Source: Rhizobium bangladeshense
Lineage (GTDB): Bacteria > Pseudomonadota > Alphaproteobacteria > Rhizobiales > Rhizobiaceae
Reading direction: 5' to 3'
DNA: 64,000 nt
NCBI RefSeq assembly: GCF_001662075.1
Contig: NZ_LYPL01000006.1
Location: 310,001 to 374,000 of the forward strand
This document shows positions 28,803 to 38,622 of the stretch, piece by piece (the first letter of the stretch is position 1; every line of letters starts with the position of its first letter). The position numbers and the translations under genes were made by a program. The notes beneath the pieces were generated by a model. It was not told the DNA's origin, did no database searches, and worked only from the letters and a program-made list of their open reading frames with translations.

Positions 28803-28914
28803 GCCCCTAACCCGTTCCCGTAAACGGGGAGAGGGGAGGTGAGATGTGAGTGAAGAGAGGTCGCGGCTTTATTCCCTTCTCCCGTCAGAACGGGCAAAGG
28901 CTGGCGGCAGCCCG
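28803..28914. repeat. Degenerate rhizobial REP-like intergenic element
   Basis: Two palindromic parts are visible: CCCGTTCCCGTAAACGGGG with a GAGAGGGG flank, and CCCTTCTCCCGTCAGAACGG with a GGCGGCAGCCC flank. The pattern 'CCCC.TAACCC..CCGTAAACGGGGAGAGGGG' is one I recognise as frequent between genes in rhizobia. Both halves carry differences that break perfect pairing, so this copy looks old. It fills most of the ialB-hspQ gap. Confidence 0.6.
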
Positions 28915-28930
28915 GGCTTTCCGCGCAAGC

Positions 28931-28967
28931 CAAAAGAAAAAGGCCCCGCTGGGAGAGGCGAGGCCTT
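28931..28967 (-). terminator. Probable terminator of hspQ
   Basis: On the minus strand AAGGCC and GGCCTT (28962-28967 and 28940-28945) close a hairpin followed by TTTCTTTT. It lies 24 bp beyond the hspQ stop. Confidence 0.6.
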
Positions 28968-28990
28968 GTTTCAACGTCGGCACGTCTGAC

Positions 28991-29320
28991 TTAATGGGCG
29001 AAGCTCATCTTGGGTTTGAACTGCCCCGACGGGGCCTGATCGAAAATCTGATAGATCTGCGGATTGCGAAGCGGAGTCCCGCTTTCGTCATTCACGAGGT
29101 TCTGCTCGGAGACATAGGCGACATATTCGCTTTCGTCATTCTCGGCGAGCAGATGGTAGAAGGGCTGGTCCTTGCTGGGGCGCACCTCGGCGGGAATGGA
29201 ATTCCACCACTCCTCCGTATTCGCGAACTCCGGATCCACGTCGAAGATGACGCCGCGAAACGGGAATACCTTGTGCCGGACCACTTCGCCAATACTGAAC
29301 TTTGCTATTCTTTCTTTCAT
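28991..29320 (-). CDS. hspQ: Heat shock protein HspQ
   Basis: A 109-aa hemimethylated-DNA-binding/HspQ (YccV-like) protein. In enterobacteria HspQ is a specificity enhancer of the Lon protease, and similar domains bind DnaA-related targets. The chain begins MKERIAKFSIGEVVRHK, followed by FPFRGVIFDVDPEF and a segment QPFYHLLAENDESEYVAYVS, which is the family core. The start at 29320 follows AAGGAAG. An 11-residue C-terminal tail is beyond the usual E. coli length. A small ATCACC/GGTGAT hairpin lies just upstream of the ribosome site (29337-29354). Confidence 0.9.
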   Translation of the reverse strand: MKERIAKFSIGEVVRHKVFPFRGVIFDVDPEFANTEEWWNSIPAEVRPSKDQPFYHLLAENDESEYVAYVSEQNLVNDESGTPLRNPQIYQIFDQAPSGQFKPKMSFAH

Positions 29321-29438
29321 GGTACGACTTCCTTTCATCACCGAATTTGGTGATTGGTGGCTCATAAATCAAGATTTTTGAGCCGGTTCGTCACATGAAC
29401 GTCATATCCTCGCCGTCTGCCGTTCGTGACGTGGGAGG

Positions 29439-29466
29439 CGAAAGCCCCAGCAAGCCGGGGCTTTCG
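29439..29466 (-). terminator. Hairpin downstream of glnA (possible terminator)
   Basis: CGAAAGCCCC (29439-29448) and GGGGCTTTCG (29457-29466) form a perfect 10-bp stem, 12 bp after the glnA stop. There is no T-run on either strand, so it may act as an mRNA-end stabiliser or a Rho-assisted terminator. Confidence 0.5.
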
Positions 29467-29478
29467 GTCTTCGATTGA

Positions 29479-30888
29479 TCAGGCCGAATAATACATGTCG
29501 TATTCGACCGGGTGCGGCGTCATTTCGAAACGCATTACCTCTGCCATCTTCAACTCGATGAAGGCATCGATCTGGTCGTCGTCGAAGACGCCGCCGGCCG
29601 TCAGGAACTTGCGGTCCTTATCGAGGCTTTCCAGCGCCTCGCGCAACGAGCCGCAGACGGTCGGAATCTTCTTCAATTCCTTCGGCGGCAGGTCGTAGAG
29701 ATCCTTGTCCATGGCCTTGCCGGGATGGATCTTGTTCTTGATGCCGTCGAGGCCGGCCATCAGCATGGCGGCGAAGGCGAGGTAGGGGTTTGCGGTCGGA
29801 TCCGGGAAGCGGACTTCGACGCGCTTGGCTTTCGGGTTCGAGCCGAAAGGAATGCGGCAGGAGGCCGAGCGGTTGCGGGCCGAATAGGCGAGCAGCACCG
29901 GCGCTTCATAACCCGGAACGAGACGCTTGTAGGAGTTTGTCGACGGGTTGGTGAAGGCGTTGATCGCCTTGGCGTGCTTGATGATGCCGCCGATATAGTA
30001 AAGGCAGGTCTCGGAGAGGCCGGCATATTCGTCGCCGGCAAAGGTCGGCTTGCCGCCTTTCCAGATCGACTGGTGCACGTGCATGCCCGAGCCATTGTCT
30101 CCGAAGATCGGCTTCGGCATGAAGGTCGCGGTCTTGCCATAGGCGTTCGCCACCTGGTGCACGACGTATTTGTAGATCTGCATCTTGTCGGCGTTGCGCA
30201 CCAGCGTGTCGAACTTGATGCCGAGTTCGTGCTGGGCGGCCGCCACTTCATGGTGATGCTTTTCGACGACGACGCCCATTTCGGAGAGAACCGTCAGCAT
30301 TTCCGAACGCATGTCCTGGGCGCTGTCGACCGGTGGAACCGGGAAATAGCCGCCCTTGACGCGCGGACGATGGCCAAGGTTGCCGGTTTCGTAATCTGTG
30401 TCGTCGTTCGAGGGCAGTTCGGTCGAATCCAGCTTGAAGCCGGTATTGTACGGATCTGCCTTGTACTTGACGTCGTCGAAGACGAAGAATTCGGCTTCCG
30501 GGCCGACGAAAATCGTGTCGCCGATGCCAGAGGCCTTGAGATAGGCTTCGGCCTTCTTGGCGGTGCCGCGCGGATCGCGATTATAGGCTTCGCCGGAAAC
30601 CGGATCGAGAATATCGCAGACGATAACCATGGTCGACTGAGCGAAGAACGGGTCCATATGCACCGTTTCGGTGTCGGGCATCAGCACCATGTCGGACTCG
30701 TTGATGGCCTTCCAGCCGCCGATCGAGGAGCCGTCGAACATCACGCCGTCAGCGAACATGTCCTCGTCGACGCTGGCAACGTCCATCGTCACATGCTGCA
30801 GCTTGCCCTTCGGGTCGGTGAAGCGCAGATCGACGAACTTGACGTCGTTCTCCTGGATCTGCTTCAAAATTTCGCTTGCGGTCGCCAT
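29479..30888 (-). CDS. glnA: Glutamine synthetase type I
   Basis: A 469-aa dodecameric enzyme making glutamine from glutamate and ammonia, the main ammonia assimilation route. Family landmarks are FDGSSIGGW, the [12 protein letters not shown] metal-ligand segment, [13 protein letters not shown] and the adenylylation-loop tyrosine in [10 protein letters not shown], so GlnE can modify it. The start at [11 protein letters not shown] has GGAAGG upstream and gives the normal length. It follows glnB by 78 bp on the same strand, and the pair is probably transcribed from the sigma-54 promoter in front of glnB. Confidence 0.97.
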   Translation of the reverse strand: MATASEILKQIQENDVKFVDLRFTDPKGKLQHVTMDVASVDEDMFADGVMFDGSSIGGWKAINESDMVLMPDTETVHMDPFFAQSTMVIVCDILDPVSGEAYNRDPRGTAKKAEAYLKASGIGDTIFVGPEAEFFVFDDVKYKADPYNTGFKLDSTELPSNDDTDYETGNLGHRPRVKGGYFPVPPVDSAQDMRSEMLTVLSEMGVVVEKHHHEVAAAQHELGIKFDTLVRNADKMQIYKYVVHQVANAYGKTATFMPKPIFGDNGSGMHVHQSIWKGGKPTFAGDEYAGLSETCLYYIGGIIKHAKAINAFTNPSTNSYKRLVPGYEAPVLLAYSARNRSASCRIPFGSNPKAKRVEVRFPDPTANPYLAFAAMLMAGLDGIKNKIHPGKAMDKDLYDLPPKELKKIPTVCGSLREALESLDKDRKFLTAGGVFDDDQIDAFIELKMAEVMRFEMTPHPVEYDMYYSA

Positions 30889-30966
30889 TAAATACCTTCC
30901 TCCAATTTGCAATGACAATAGGTGGGCGCGGTGACGGTATCGGACTTTGTGCGGTAGGCAAAGTGG

Positions 30967-31419
<453 letters not shown>

Positions 31420-31495
31420 TCAAAACCGGCCCGTTTGCGGGGCATTTGATATGGTTTTGGTGATGGAGAAGTGAAAAAAACATCGCCTCCTGCCT

Positions 31496-31526
31496 AAAAT
31501 CAGATCAAAAACCGCGAAAATCAGAT
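31496..31526. repeat. Direct repeat of AAAATCAGAT between glnB and nnr
   Basis: AAAATCAGAT occurs at 31496-31505 and 31517-31526, 21 bp apart, or two helical turns. It lies about 125 bp upstream of the nnr start and beyond the glnB promoter. It could be a pair of activator half-sites for either gene. The rest of this AT-rich gap shows no further structure. Confidence 0.35.
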
Positions 31527-31649
31527 TTTTAAGCGATTGCCAAAGCAGATCTCGATTCGGTGAAAAGATAGGCAAATGCATAAAATAAGAGCTTCCGCTT
31601 GTTGGTTCATGCGGTTGTTTTTTGAGCGTTTTTTGAATTGAATAGGCTG

Positions 31650-33122
31650 ATGAGCAAATATCTCTCCGACCTTCTCCTTACGCCAGCCGAAATGGCAGCC
31701 GTCGATACGGCTGCCGCCGCGTCCGGCATCGACTCCTTTGGTCTGATGGAACGGGCAGGAGCTGCGGTCGCCGCTGCCGCGCTCAGGCTTCATCCGGCTG
31801 CTTTGCGCTTCGTCGTGCTCTGCGGCCCGGGCAACAATGGCGGCGACGCCTATGTCGCGGCAAGGCATCTGCAGGAAGGCGGAGCGACGGTGGCGCTCTT
31901 CCATCTCGGCGATCCCTCCAGGCTGAAAGGCGACGCCGCCCGCGCTCGGGCCGGCTGCGCATTTCAGGGTCAGGGGCTTGAGCTCTACCAGCCCGAAAGT
32001 GGCGATGTTGTCGTCGACGGCCTGTTCGGGGCCGGGCTCGGTCGCGCGGTGCCGGCCGCTGTCGGCACAGTGATCGAGCAAGTCGCCGAGGCCGATATCC
32101 CAGTACTTGCGATCGATCTGCCCTCCGGCCTCGACGGCCGCACCGGCAAGGTGCTGGGCGCGGCCTTCCGCGCGCGCAACACCATCACCTTCATGACGCG
32201 CAAGCCCGGCCATCTGCTGATGCCGGGCAGGGAGCTATGCGGCGAGCTGGCGGTCTTCGATATCGGCATTCCCGCCCGCATCATCAGGGCTAAGGCAGGC
32301 GGTCTCATCGCCGAGAACACGCCGGATGCCTGGAAGGCCGCACTGCCGCCCGAGCAGCTGGAGACCCACAAATACAAACGCGGCCATCTGGTCGTCTTCT
32401 CAGGCGAGGCCGACAAGACAGGTGCTGCGCGCATGTCGGCGCTCTCCGGCCTGAGGGCCGGCGCCGGGCTGGTGACGATCGCAGCCCCCGGTGCGGCGAT
32501 GGCCGCCAATGCCGCGCATCTCACAGCCGTGATGCTGCATGCGATCGACGACGAGGCCGAGCTCGAAGACTGGCTCTCGGACCGTCGGCTGCAGACCTTC
32601 GTTCTCGGTCCCGGTTTCGGCTTTGGCGCCCGGGCGCGCGCCTTCGTCTCGGCGCTTGCCGAACGCCGGCTGGTGCTCGATGCCGACGGCATCTCCTCGT
32701 TCAAGGATGATCCGCAACAGCTCTTCTATTTTTTCCGAGGCGAGCCGCGCCTGGTGCTGACGCCGCATGAGGGCGAATTTTCGCGGCTGTTTCCCGATAT
32801 CGGCGGCGACGATGCGCTGGGCAAGGTCGACAAGGCGCTCGCCGCCGCCCGCCGCGCCAACGCCGCGATCGTCTATAAGGGAGCCGATACCACCATCGCC
32901 TCTCCGGACGGCCGCGCGCTGATCAATACCAATGCGCCGGCCTGGCTTGCGACCGCCGGTTCAGGCGATGTGCTCGCCGGCATTATCGGCGGATTGCTCG
33001 CCCAGGGGCTGCCGGCCTTCGAGGCTGCGGCCGCCGGCGTCTGGCTGCATGGAGAGGCTGCCCGCCGCGCCGGCAAAGGGCTGACGGCGGAAGATCTCGC
33101 AGCGGCGGTACTGCCGTTATAG
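31650..33122 (+). CDS. nnr: Bifunctional NAD(P)H-hydrate epimerase / ADP-dependent dehydratase
   Basis: A 490-aa metabolite-repair enzyme that rescues NADH and NADPH damaged by hydration. The N-terminal YjeF_N epimerase domain has CGPGNNGGDAYVAARHL at about residues 56-72 and DGLFGAGLGR. The C-terminal ribokinase-fold dehydratase has VLTPHEGEFSRL and the active-site GSGDVLAGIIGGLLAQG. The ATG at 31650 is preferred over an in-frame TTG at 31638. It is divergent from glnB. Its stop codon is formed where the 347-bp repeat element begins. Confidence 0.94.
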   Translation: MSKYLSDLLLTPAEMAAVDTAAAASGIDSFGLMERAGAAVAAAALRLHPAALRFVVLCGPGNNGGDAYVAARHLQEGGATVALFHLGDPSRLKGDAARARAGCAFQGQGLELYQPESGDVVVDGLFGAGLGRAVPAAVGTVIEQVAEADIPVLAIDLPSGLDGRTGKVLGAAFRARNTITFMTRKPGHLLMPGRELCGELAVFDIGIPARIIRAKAGGLIAENTPDAWKAALPPEQLETHKYKRGHLVVFSGEADKTGAARMSALSGLRAGAGLVTIAAPGAAMAANAAHLTAVMLHAIDDEAELEDWLSDRRLQTFVLGPGFGFGARARAFVSALAERRLVLDADGISSFKDDPQQLFYFFRGEPRLVLTPHEGEFSRLFPDIGGDDALGKVDKALAAARRANAAIVYKGADTTIASPDGRALINTNAPAWLATAGSGDVLAGIIGGLLAQGLPAFEAAAAGVWLHGEAARRAGKGLTAEDLAAAVLPL

Positions 33123-33467
33123 AGCCTTTCCTGGTGAGATTGAAGCATTCTGCCGGAGCAGATTTTCATCAGGGCAGAGGCGATTGGCATGCCTCTTGGT
33201 ACGTCCGAGCCGATCGCCTCTGATCCTGGCTAGAGATGCCCGGCCCACCGGCCGCACCGCTTCGCCGTGGCGAAGCGATCAGAGCGTCCGGCGCTTTTCA
33301 AGTCTTGCAGATTTGCCTAGCAAATCTGCGGGAGGGTTGGCTGAAACGGGCCGGCTGATCGACCGGCCGGCTTGGCCGTAGAGCGTGGCTACGACGCGCG
33401 CCGGCCGGTCGACCATCCGACTCCGTTTGAGCCAACAGAATGCTTCAATCTAACCAGCAAAGGCTCT
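33121..33467. repeat. 347-bp structured element with 32-bp terminal inverted repeats
   Basis: The ends 33121-33152 and 33436-33467 are inverted copies matching at 30 of 32 positions (core AGATTGAAGCATTCTG). Inside are further perfect inverted repeats: CAGAGGCGAT at 33175-33184 with 33213-33222; CGCTTCGC with GCGAAGCG at 33258-33277; GCAGATTTGC with GCAAATCTGC at 33307-33329 (3-base loop); and a 13-bp stem TCGACCGGCCGGC (33359-33371) with 33400-33412, enclosing CGTAG/CTACG at 33377-33393. No credible ORF is present. It fills the whole nnr to DUF72 gap and sits where both convergent genes end. No clear target-site duplication was found. It may be a mobile palindromic repeat, a structured RNA or a bidirectional terminator. 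Confidence 0.8.
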
Positions 33468-33476
33468 TAGCTCGAT

Positions 33477-34283
33477 TTATTTCTCGAGCAATTTCTGCAG
33501 GGCGATCGCGCCATGCGGTGCGTTCACCTTGCCCTCATGGATCATGAAGGCGAAGACGTCGCGCGGCTCGACCTTGACCGTGCGGCCTTTATCGATCAGC
33601 GGCAGATCGTCGGGTACCTTGCCTTCCGCCCAGGTCTCAAGCCGGTCCGCCCAGGCCTTCAACTCCTTGTCGGGATAGCAGGTCGCGATATCGTCGGATC
33701 CCTTCTGCAGCCTGGCATAGACGAAATCCGCCGTGACGTCGGCGATCATCGGATATTCGAAATGTTCGGCGCAGACCGGTGCCACGCCGTATTTGGCAAG
33801 CAGGGCGACGAATTCCGGCACCTTGAAGGAATCGTGCCGGACCTCGACAACGTGGCGAAGCGCCAGCCCGTCCTGTTTTGCCGGCAGCAGCTTCAGGAAG
33901 GCTTCGAAATCTTCCGGATCGAACTTCTTCGTCGGCGCGAACTGCCAGAGCAGCGGCCCGAGATGATCGCCGAGTTCGCTGATTCCAGATGACAGGAACC
34001 GCTCCATCGATTCACCGGCTTCGGCCAGCACCCGCCGATTGGTGACAAACCGCGTCGCCTTCAGCGAAAAGATGAAACCGTCGGGCACGTCGGCTGCCCA
34101 TTTGGCAAACACGGCCGGCTTCTGGGTGCTGTAATAAGTGCCATTGACCTCGATGACCTTCAGCTGGCGGCTGGCATAATGCAGCTCGTCCTTCTGCTTG
34201 AGATCATCGGGAAAGAAATGCCCGCGCCAGGGCTCGAAGGTCCAGCCGCCGATGCCGGTGCGGATAGTGCCGGATTTCGTCAT
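33477..34283 (-). CDS. DUF72 (YecE-like) family protein
   Basis: A 268-aa TIM-barrel-like protein of unknown function. The family pattern is clear: GIGGWTFEPWRGHFFP near the N-terminus, VEVNGTYY-like IEVNGTYYSTQKP, FIFSLKATRFVTNRR, LLWQFAPTKKFD and VEVRHDSF. The start at 34283 follows GGGGAG. No biochemical role is established for the family. The 347-bp structured element ends 10 bp beyond its stop. Confidence 0.85.
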   Translation of the reverse strand: MTKSGTIRTGIGGWTFEPWRGHFFPDDLKQKDELHYASRQLKVIEVNGTYYSTQKPAVFAKWAADVPDGFIFSLKATRFVTNRRVLAEAGESMERFLSSGISELGDHLGPLLWQFAPTKKFDPEDFEAFLKLLPAKQDGLALRHVVEVRHDSFKVPEFVALLAKYGVAPVCAEHFEYPMIADVTADFVYARLQKGSDDIATCYPDKELKAWADRLETWAEGKVPDDLPLIDKGRTVKVEPRDVFAFMIHEGKVNAPHGAIALQKLLEK

Positions 34284-34400
34284 GTCGTCTCCCCTTTTGA
34301 CAGCCATCAGGCCGCATAAATCTCTGTAGTCATGTCGCCTAGAAAAGGATGATTTTAGGCCGGCCGGCCTGAAATCTGAATCCTGTTCTAAATCAAAGTA

Positions 34401-34799
34401 TTAGAGCATGATGTCGTCCGAAAGCCGCGCACGCTTTTCGGCATCATGCTCTGGCGTCCATCCTGGCCGATACGGGTTCGGCCGGCGACCCGTTTCCTGA
34501 AATCCGAAGGCGCGATAAAGCGCTATATTCCGTTCCATCCGGGCATTGGTATAGAGCCGGATCTCTGGCAGTGCCAATTCCCGCGCCTTGCCCTCCAGCC
34601 ATTCGAGCATCGCCAGCCCGTGGCCGGCGCCTTGAAAGGCCGGCGAGACCGCGATGCTGAACAGCATGATCCGTGGTTTGTAGTCTTCCGTCACCGGGAT
34701 CGGTGGCGAGCCGAAGAGTTCGGTATAAGGCAGATTGGCGGCTGCCGTCAGCGTCGTGATCGTTTGGAGATCGTCACGCGACGCCAGCCTCATCGTCAT
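34401..34799 (-). CDS. GNAT family N-acetyltransferase with repeat-derived C-terminus
   Basis: A 132-aa acyl-CoA-dependent acetyltransferase. The core A motif is visible in [22 protein letters not shown], followed by [25 protein letters not shown], a standard GNAT ending. The ATG overlaps the uvrA stop by ATGA, so it is read from the uvrA transcript. The last ~16 residues ([14 protein letters not shown]) and part of the stop codon are encoded by a 50-bp rhizobial palindromic repeat, so the original C-terminus has been replaced or extended. The substrate is unknown. Confidence 0.8.
   Translation of the reverse strand: MTMRLASRDDLQTITTLTAAANLPYTELFGSPPIPVTEDYKPRIMLFSIAVSPAFQGAGHGLAMLEWLEGKARELALPEIRLYTNARMERNIALYRAFGFQETGRRPNPYRPGWTPEHDAEKRARLSDDIML
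34403..34452. repeat. 50-bp rhizobial palindromic repeat, coding copy
   Basis: AGAGCATGATG (34403-34413) is the complement of CATCATGCTCT (34442-34452). Inner arms CCGAAAGC and GCTTTTCGG also pair. I recognise this as a common rhizobial intergenic palindrome. Here it overlaps the 3' end of the GNAT gene and supplies its last residues. Confidence 0.8.
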
Positions 34800-37717
34800 T
34801 CCGCCGCAGCCGCCCTCTTGGCCGGCCGCCGTTCCAGCAATTCCTTGAGGAAGTGTCCGGTATAGGACCGCGTCTCCTTGACGATCGCCTCGGGCGTGCC
34901 GGTTGCGACGATTTCGCCGCCGCCATCGCCGCCTTCTGGCCCGAAATCGAGCACCCAGTCGGCCGTCTTGATGACTTCGAGATTGTGCTCGATCACCACG
35001 ACCGAATTGCCCTGGTTGACGAGTTCGTGCAGCATTTCGAGCAGCTTGGCGACGTCGTGGAAATGCAGGCCGGTCGTCGGTTCGTCGAGAATATAGAGCG
35101 TGCGCCCGGTCGAGCGTTTCGACAGTTCCTTGGCGAGCTTGACGCGCTGCGCCTCGCCGCCCGAAAGCGTGTTGGCCTGCTGGCCGACCTTGATATAACC
35201 GAGGCCGACATCCTTCAGCGATTGCAGCTTGTCGCGCACCGCCGGCACTGCCGCGAAGAAATCGACGCCTTCCTCCACCGTCATGTCGAGCACGTCGGCG
35301 ATCGACTTCTGCTTGAAGGTGACGTCGAGCGTCTCTCTGTTATAGCGTTTCCCGTGACAGACGTCGCAGGTGACGTAGACGTCGGGCAGGAAGTGCATCT
35401 CGATCTTGATGACGCCGTCGCCCTGGCAGGCTTCGCAGCGTCCGCCCTTGACGTTGAAGGAGAAGCGGCCCGGCTGATAGCCGCGCGCCTTGGCTTCCGG
35501 CAGGCCGGCGAACCAATCGCGGATCGGCGTGAAGGCGCCGGTATAGGTCGCCGGGTTCGAGCGCGGCGTGCGACCGATCGGCGACTGGTCGATGTCGATC
35601 ACCTTGTCGATATGTTCGAAACCGTCGATCCGATCATGATCGGCGGGGATTTCGCGCGCACCCATGACCCGGCGCGCCGCCGATTTATACAGCGTCTCGA
35701 TCAGGAAGGTGGACTTGCCGCCGCCGGAAACCCCGGTCACCGCGGTGAAGACGCCGAGCGGGATTGAGGCCGTGACATTCTTCAGATTGTTGCCGCGCGC
35801 GCCGACGACCTTGATCTCGCGACCCTTCTTCGGCTTGCGGCGCTCGTCTGGAACCGGCACGCCGAGTTCGCCCGAGAGATATTTGCCGGTCAGCGACTTC
35901 GGATTGTCCATGATGTCCTGCGGCGTGCCATGGGCGATGACCTGGCCGCCATGGATGCCGGCCGCCGGGCCGATGTCGACGACGTCGTCTGCCGTCAGGA
36001 TCGCATCCTCGTCGTGTTCGACGACGATGACCGTATTGCCGATATCGCGCAGGTGCTTGAGCGTGTCGAGCAATCGGGCATTGTCGCGCTGATGCAGGCC
36101 GATCGACGGCTCGTCGAGCACGTAAAGCACGCCCGTCAGCCCGGAGCCGATCTGCGAGGCAAGCCGGATGCGCTGGCTCTCGCCGCCCGACAGCGTGCCG
36201 GAGTTGCGCGACAGGCTGAGATATTCCAGGCCGACATCGTTCAAAAAGCGCAGCCGGTCGCGGATCTCCTTGAGGATGCGCACGGCGATCTCGTTCTGCT
36301 TGGCGTTGAAGCTGGCAGGCAGCGTCTCGAACCAGTCGCGGGCGACGCGGATCGACATCTCGGTGACTTCGCCGATATGGAGCCTATTGATCTTCACGGC
36401 GAGCGCTTCCGGCTTGAGGCGATAGCCATTGCAGGCCGGGCAGGGGGCTGCCGACATGAAACGCTCGATATCCTCGCGCGCCCAGGCGGAATCCGTCTCC
36501 TTCCAGCGGCGCTCGAGATTGGTGATGATGCCCTCGAAGTTCTTGTGGGTCGTATAGGAGCGCGCGCCGTCGGCGTAGTGGAATTCGATCTTGTCGTCGG
36601 TGCCGTTGAGAATGACATCCTTGGCCTCATCGGAAAGGTCGTTCCAGCGCGTGCCGAGCTTGAAGCCGTAATGTTTGCCGAGCGCTTCCAGCGTCTGGTT
36701 GTAGTAGGGCGAGGTCGACTTGGCCCAGGGTGCGATCGCCCCGTCGCGTAGCGTCCGCTCGGGTTCGGGCACGATCAGGTCGGGGTCGATCTTCTGCTGG
36801 GCGCCGAGGCCGTCGCAGGTCGGGCAGGCGCCGAAGGGATTGTTGAAGGAAAACAGCCGGGGTTCGATCTCCGGGATGGTGAAGCCCGAGACCGGGCAGG
36901 CGAATTTCTCCGAAAACAGCACGCGCTCATGCGTCTCGTTCAGCGACTTGTTGGCCGAGCCGCCGGCCGAGGTTTCCTCCGGCGGCAGCGGCTTGTCGGC
37001 GAATTCGGCGACCGCCAGCCCGTCGGCGAGCTTCAGGCAGGTCTCCAGGCTGTCGGCCAGGCGCGCCGAAACATCGGAGCGTACAACGATGCGGTCGACA
37101 ACCACGTCGATGTCGTGCTTGTATTTCTTATCGAGAACCGGCGCCTCGGCGATCTCATAGAACTGGCCGTCGACCTTGACGCGCTGGAAGCCCTTCTTCA
37201 TCAGCTCCGCCAGTTCCTTCTTGTATTCGCCCTTGCGCCCGCGCACGAGCGGCGCGAGAATATAAAGACGGGTGCCTTCGCCGAAAGCGAGGATGCGGTC
37301 GACCATCTGGCTGACCGTCTGGCTTTCGATCGGCAGGCCGGTCGCCGGCGAATAGGGAACGCCGACGCGGGCAAACAGCAGGCGCATATAGTCGTAGATC
37401 TCGGTGACGGTGCCGACCGTCGATCGCGGGTTGCGCGAGGTGGTTTTCTGCTCGATTGAAATGGCCGGCGACAGCCCGTCGATCTGGTCGACATCGGGCT
37501 TCTGCATCATTTCGAGGAACTGCCGGGCATAGGCTGACAAGCTCTCGACATAGCGCCGCTGGCCCTCGGCGTAGATCGTGTCGAAGGCGAGCGAGGATTT
37601 GCCCGAGCCCGAAAGACCGGTCATGACGATCAGCTTGTTGCGCGGCAGATCGAGATCGATGCTCTTCAGATTGTGCTCGCGCGCGCCGCGGATGGAGATC
37701 GTCTTCAGTTCGCTCAT
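34796..37717 (-). CDS. uvrA: UvrABC system protein A
   Basis: A 973-aa damage-recognition ATPase of nucleotide excision repair. It has two ABC modules with Walker [13 protein letters not shown] and [16 protein letters not shown] signatures [12 protein letters not shown] and [12 protein letters not shown], and zinc-finger cysteines in [11 protein letters not shown]...[11 protein letters not shown] and [11 protein letters not shown]. Length is normal. It is divergent from ssb with an SOS box between them, and the GNAT gene follows with a 4-bp overlap. Confidence 0.98.
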   Translation of the reverse strand: MSELKTISIRGAREHNLKSIDLDLPRNKLIVMTGLSGSGKSSLAFDTIYAEGQRRYVESLSAYARQFLEMMQKPDVDQIDGLSPAISIEQKTTSRNPRSTVGTVTEIYDYMRLLFARVGVPYSPATGLPIESQTVSQMVDRILAFGEGTRLYILAPLVRGRKGEYKKELAELMKKGFQRVKVDGQFYEIAEAPVLDKKYKHDIDVVVDRIVVRSDVSARLADSLETCLKLADGLAVAEFADKPLPPEETSAGGSANKSLNETHERVLFSEKFACPVSGFTIPEIEPRLFSFNNPFGACPTCDGLGAQQKIDPDLIVPEPERTLRDGAIAPWAKSTSPYYNQTLEALGKHYGFKLGTRWNDLSDEAKDVILNGTDDKIEFHYADGARSYTTHKNFEGIITNLERRWKETDSAWAREDIERFMSAAPCPACNGYRLKPEALAVKINRLHIGEVTEMSIRVARDWFETLPASFNAKQNEIAVRILKEIRDRLRFLNDVGLEYLSLSRNSGTLSGGESQRIRLASQIGSGLTGVLYVLDEPSIGLHQRDNARLLDTLKHLRDIGNTVIVVEHDEDAILTADDVVDIGPAAGIHGGQVIAHGTPQDIMDNPKSLTGKYLSGELGVPVPDERRKPKKGREIKVVGARGNNLKNVTASIPLGVFTAVTGVSGGGKSTFLIETLYKSAARRVMGAREIPADHDRIDGFEHIDKVIDIDQSPIGRTPRSNPATYTGAFTPIRDWFAGLPEAKARGYQPGRFSFNVKGGRCEACQGDGVIKIEMHFLPDVYVTCDVCHGKRYNRETLDVTFKQKSIADVLDMTVEEGVDFFAAVPAVRDKLQSLKDVGLGYIKVGQQANTLSGGEAQRVKLAKELSKRSTGRTLYILDEPTTGLHFHDVAKLLEMLHELVNQGNSVVVIEHNLEVIKTADWVLDFGPEGGDGGGEIVATGTPEAIVKETRSYTGHFLKELLERRPAKRAAAAE

Positions 37718-37841
37718 CGTCTCTGCTTTGGTTTTCTGGATAACAGCCCTTATTTAGTGATGCCGGCGGGCGAGTCGAGGCTGAATATCCGGGAAGGTTC
37801 AAGGTTTTCGATTCTGTTGACAGGATCATACGGATAAACTA

Positions 37842-37856
37842 GAACAAATAAAGAAC
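37842..37856. promoter_or_regulatory. LexA (SOS) box between uvrA and ssb
   Basis: GAACAAATAAAGAAC fits the alphaproteobacterial LexA operator (GTTC-N7-GTTC, here on the minus strand) with an AT-rich spacer. It lies 125 bp before uvrA and 147 bp before ssb, both classical damage-response genes. Confidence 0.85.
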
Positions 37857-38002
37857 AAAAATTCCTGATGAATGCATGCGGCTTTCTGATGGATAAACAT
37901 GTGGATTAAATGCCGCCCATGCGCATCGGCGGTCCGTGATGGTTTAAGGTGCGCCGATCGATTGAAACGCCGCCGGGCAGGGCGGCAGGCAGGGTGAGAA
38001 GC

Positions 38003-38518
38003 ATGGCTGGTAGCGTAAACAAGGTAATTCTGGTTGGAAACGTGGGTGCAGACCCCGAAATCCGCCGCACTCAGGATGGCCGGCCGATCGCCAATCTCCG
38101 TATCGCCACCTCGGAGACCTGGCGTGATCGCAATTCCGGCGAACGCCGGGAAAAGACCGAATGGCACACTGTCGTCGTCTTCAACGAAGGCCTCTGCAAG
38201 GTCGTCGAGCAATATGTGAAGAAGGGCGCCAAACTCTATATCGAAGGTCAGCTGCAGACCCGCAAATGGCAGGATCAGCAGGGCCAGGACCGCTATTCGA
38301 CGGAAGTGGTGCTGCAGGGCTTCAGCTCGACGCTGACCATGCTCGATGGCCGCGGCGACGGTGGTGGTGCGAGCTCCGGCTTCGGCGGCAGCCGCGGCGG
38401 CAGCAGCAACAATGATTACGGCGATGACTACGGCGCTCCGGCATCGTCCTCATCGTCGAACCGCGGCGGCGGCGGCGGCAACTTCTCGCGCGATCTCGAC
38501 GACGATATCCCGTTCTGA
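38003..38518 (+). CDS. ssb: Single-stranded DNA-binding protein
   Basis: A 171-aa SSB that protects ssDNA and recruits repair and replication partners. The OB fold begins [21 protein letters not shown] and includes the [19 protein letters not shown] block. A glycine/serine/asparagine-rich linker follows, then the acidic partner-binding tip ending DDDIPF. The start at 38003 is chosen by homology. The frame is open upstream but gives no sensible extension. Confidence 0.97.
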   Translation: MAGSVNKVILVGNVGADPEIRRTQDGRPIANLRIATSETWRDRNSGERREKTEWHTVVVFNEGLCKVVEQYVKKGAKLYIEGQLQTRKWQDQQGQDRYSTEVVLQGFSSTLTMLDGRGDGGGASSGFGGSRGGSSNNDYGDDYGAPASSSSSNRGGGGGNFSRDLDDDIPF

Positions 38519-38550
38519 TCGGTTGCCGTTCCTGATTTTATGAGCAGCTG

Positions 38551-38582
38551 AGAGCATGGTGTCCTGAACGGCATCATGCTCT
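38551..38582. repeat. Short internally deleted copy of the AGAGCATGATG palindrome
   Basis: AGAGCATG (38551-38558) pairs with CATGCTCT (38575-38582), and the next three positions pair with one wobble. The ends match the 50-bp repeat at 34403-34452, but the centre is shorter and different. It lies between the convergent ssb and marC genes and could help stop transcription. Confidence 0.6.
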
Positions 38583-38622
38583 TCTCTGTTTTCCAGCGAC
38601 GATTGCTTCCGCTGGCGCCTTT

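Noticed and set aside
33184..33381. 65-codon plus-strand ORF inside the 347-bp element
   Set aside because: It runs through the hairpin arms, has no ribosome site and an arginine/proline-rich random composition.
33121..33467. Insertion sequence or MITE with target duplication
   Set aside because: No transposase frame and no convincing flanking duplication, so I describe it only as a structured repeat.
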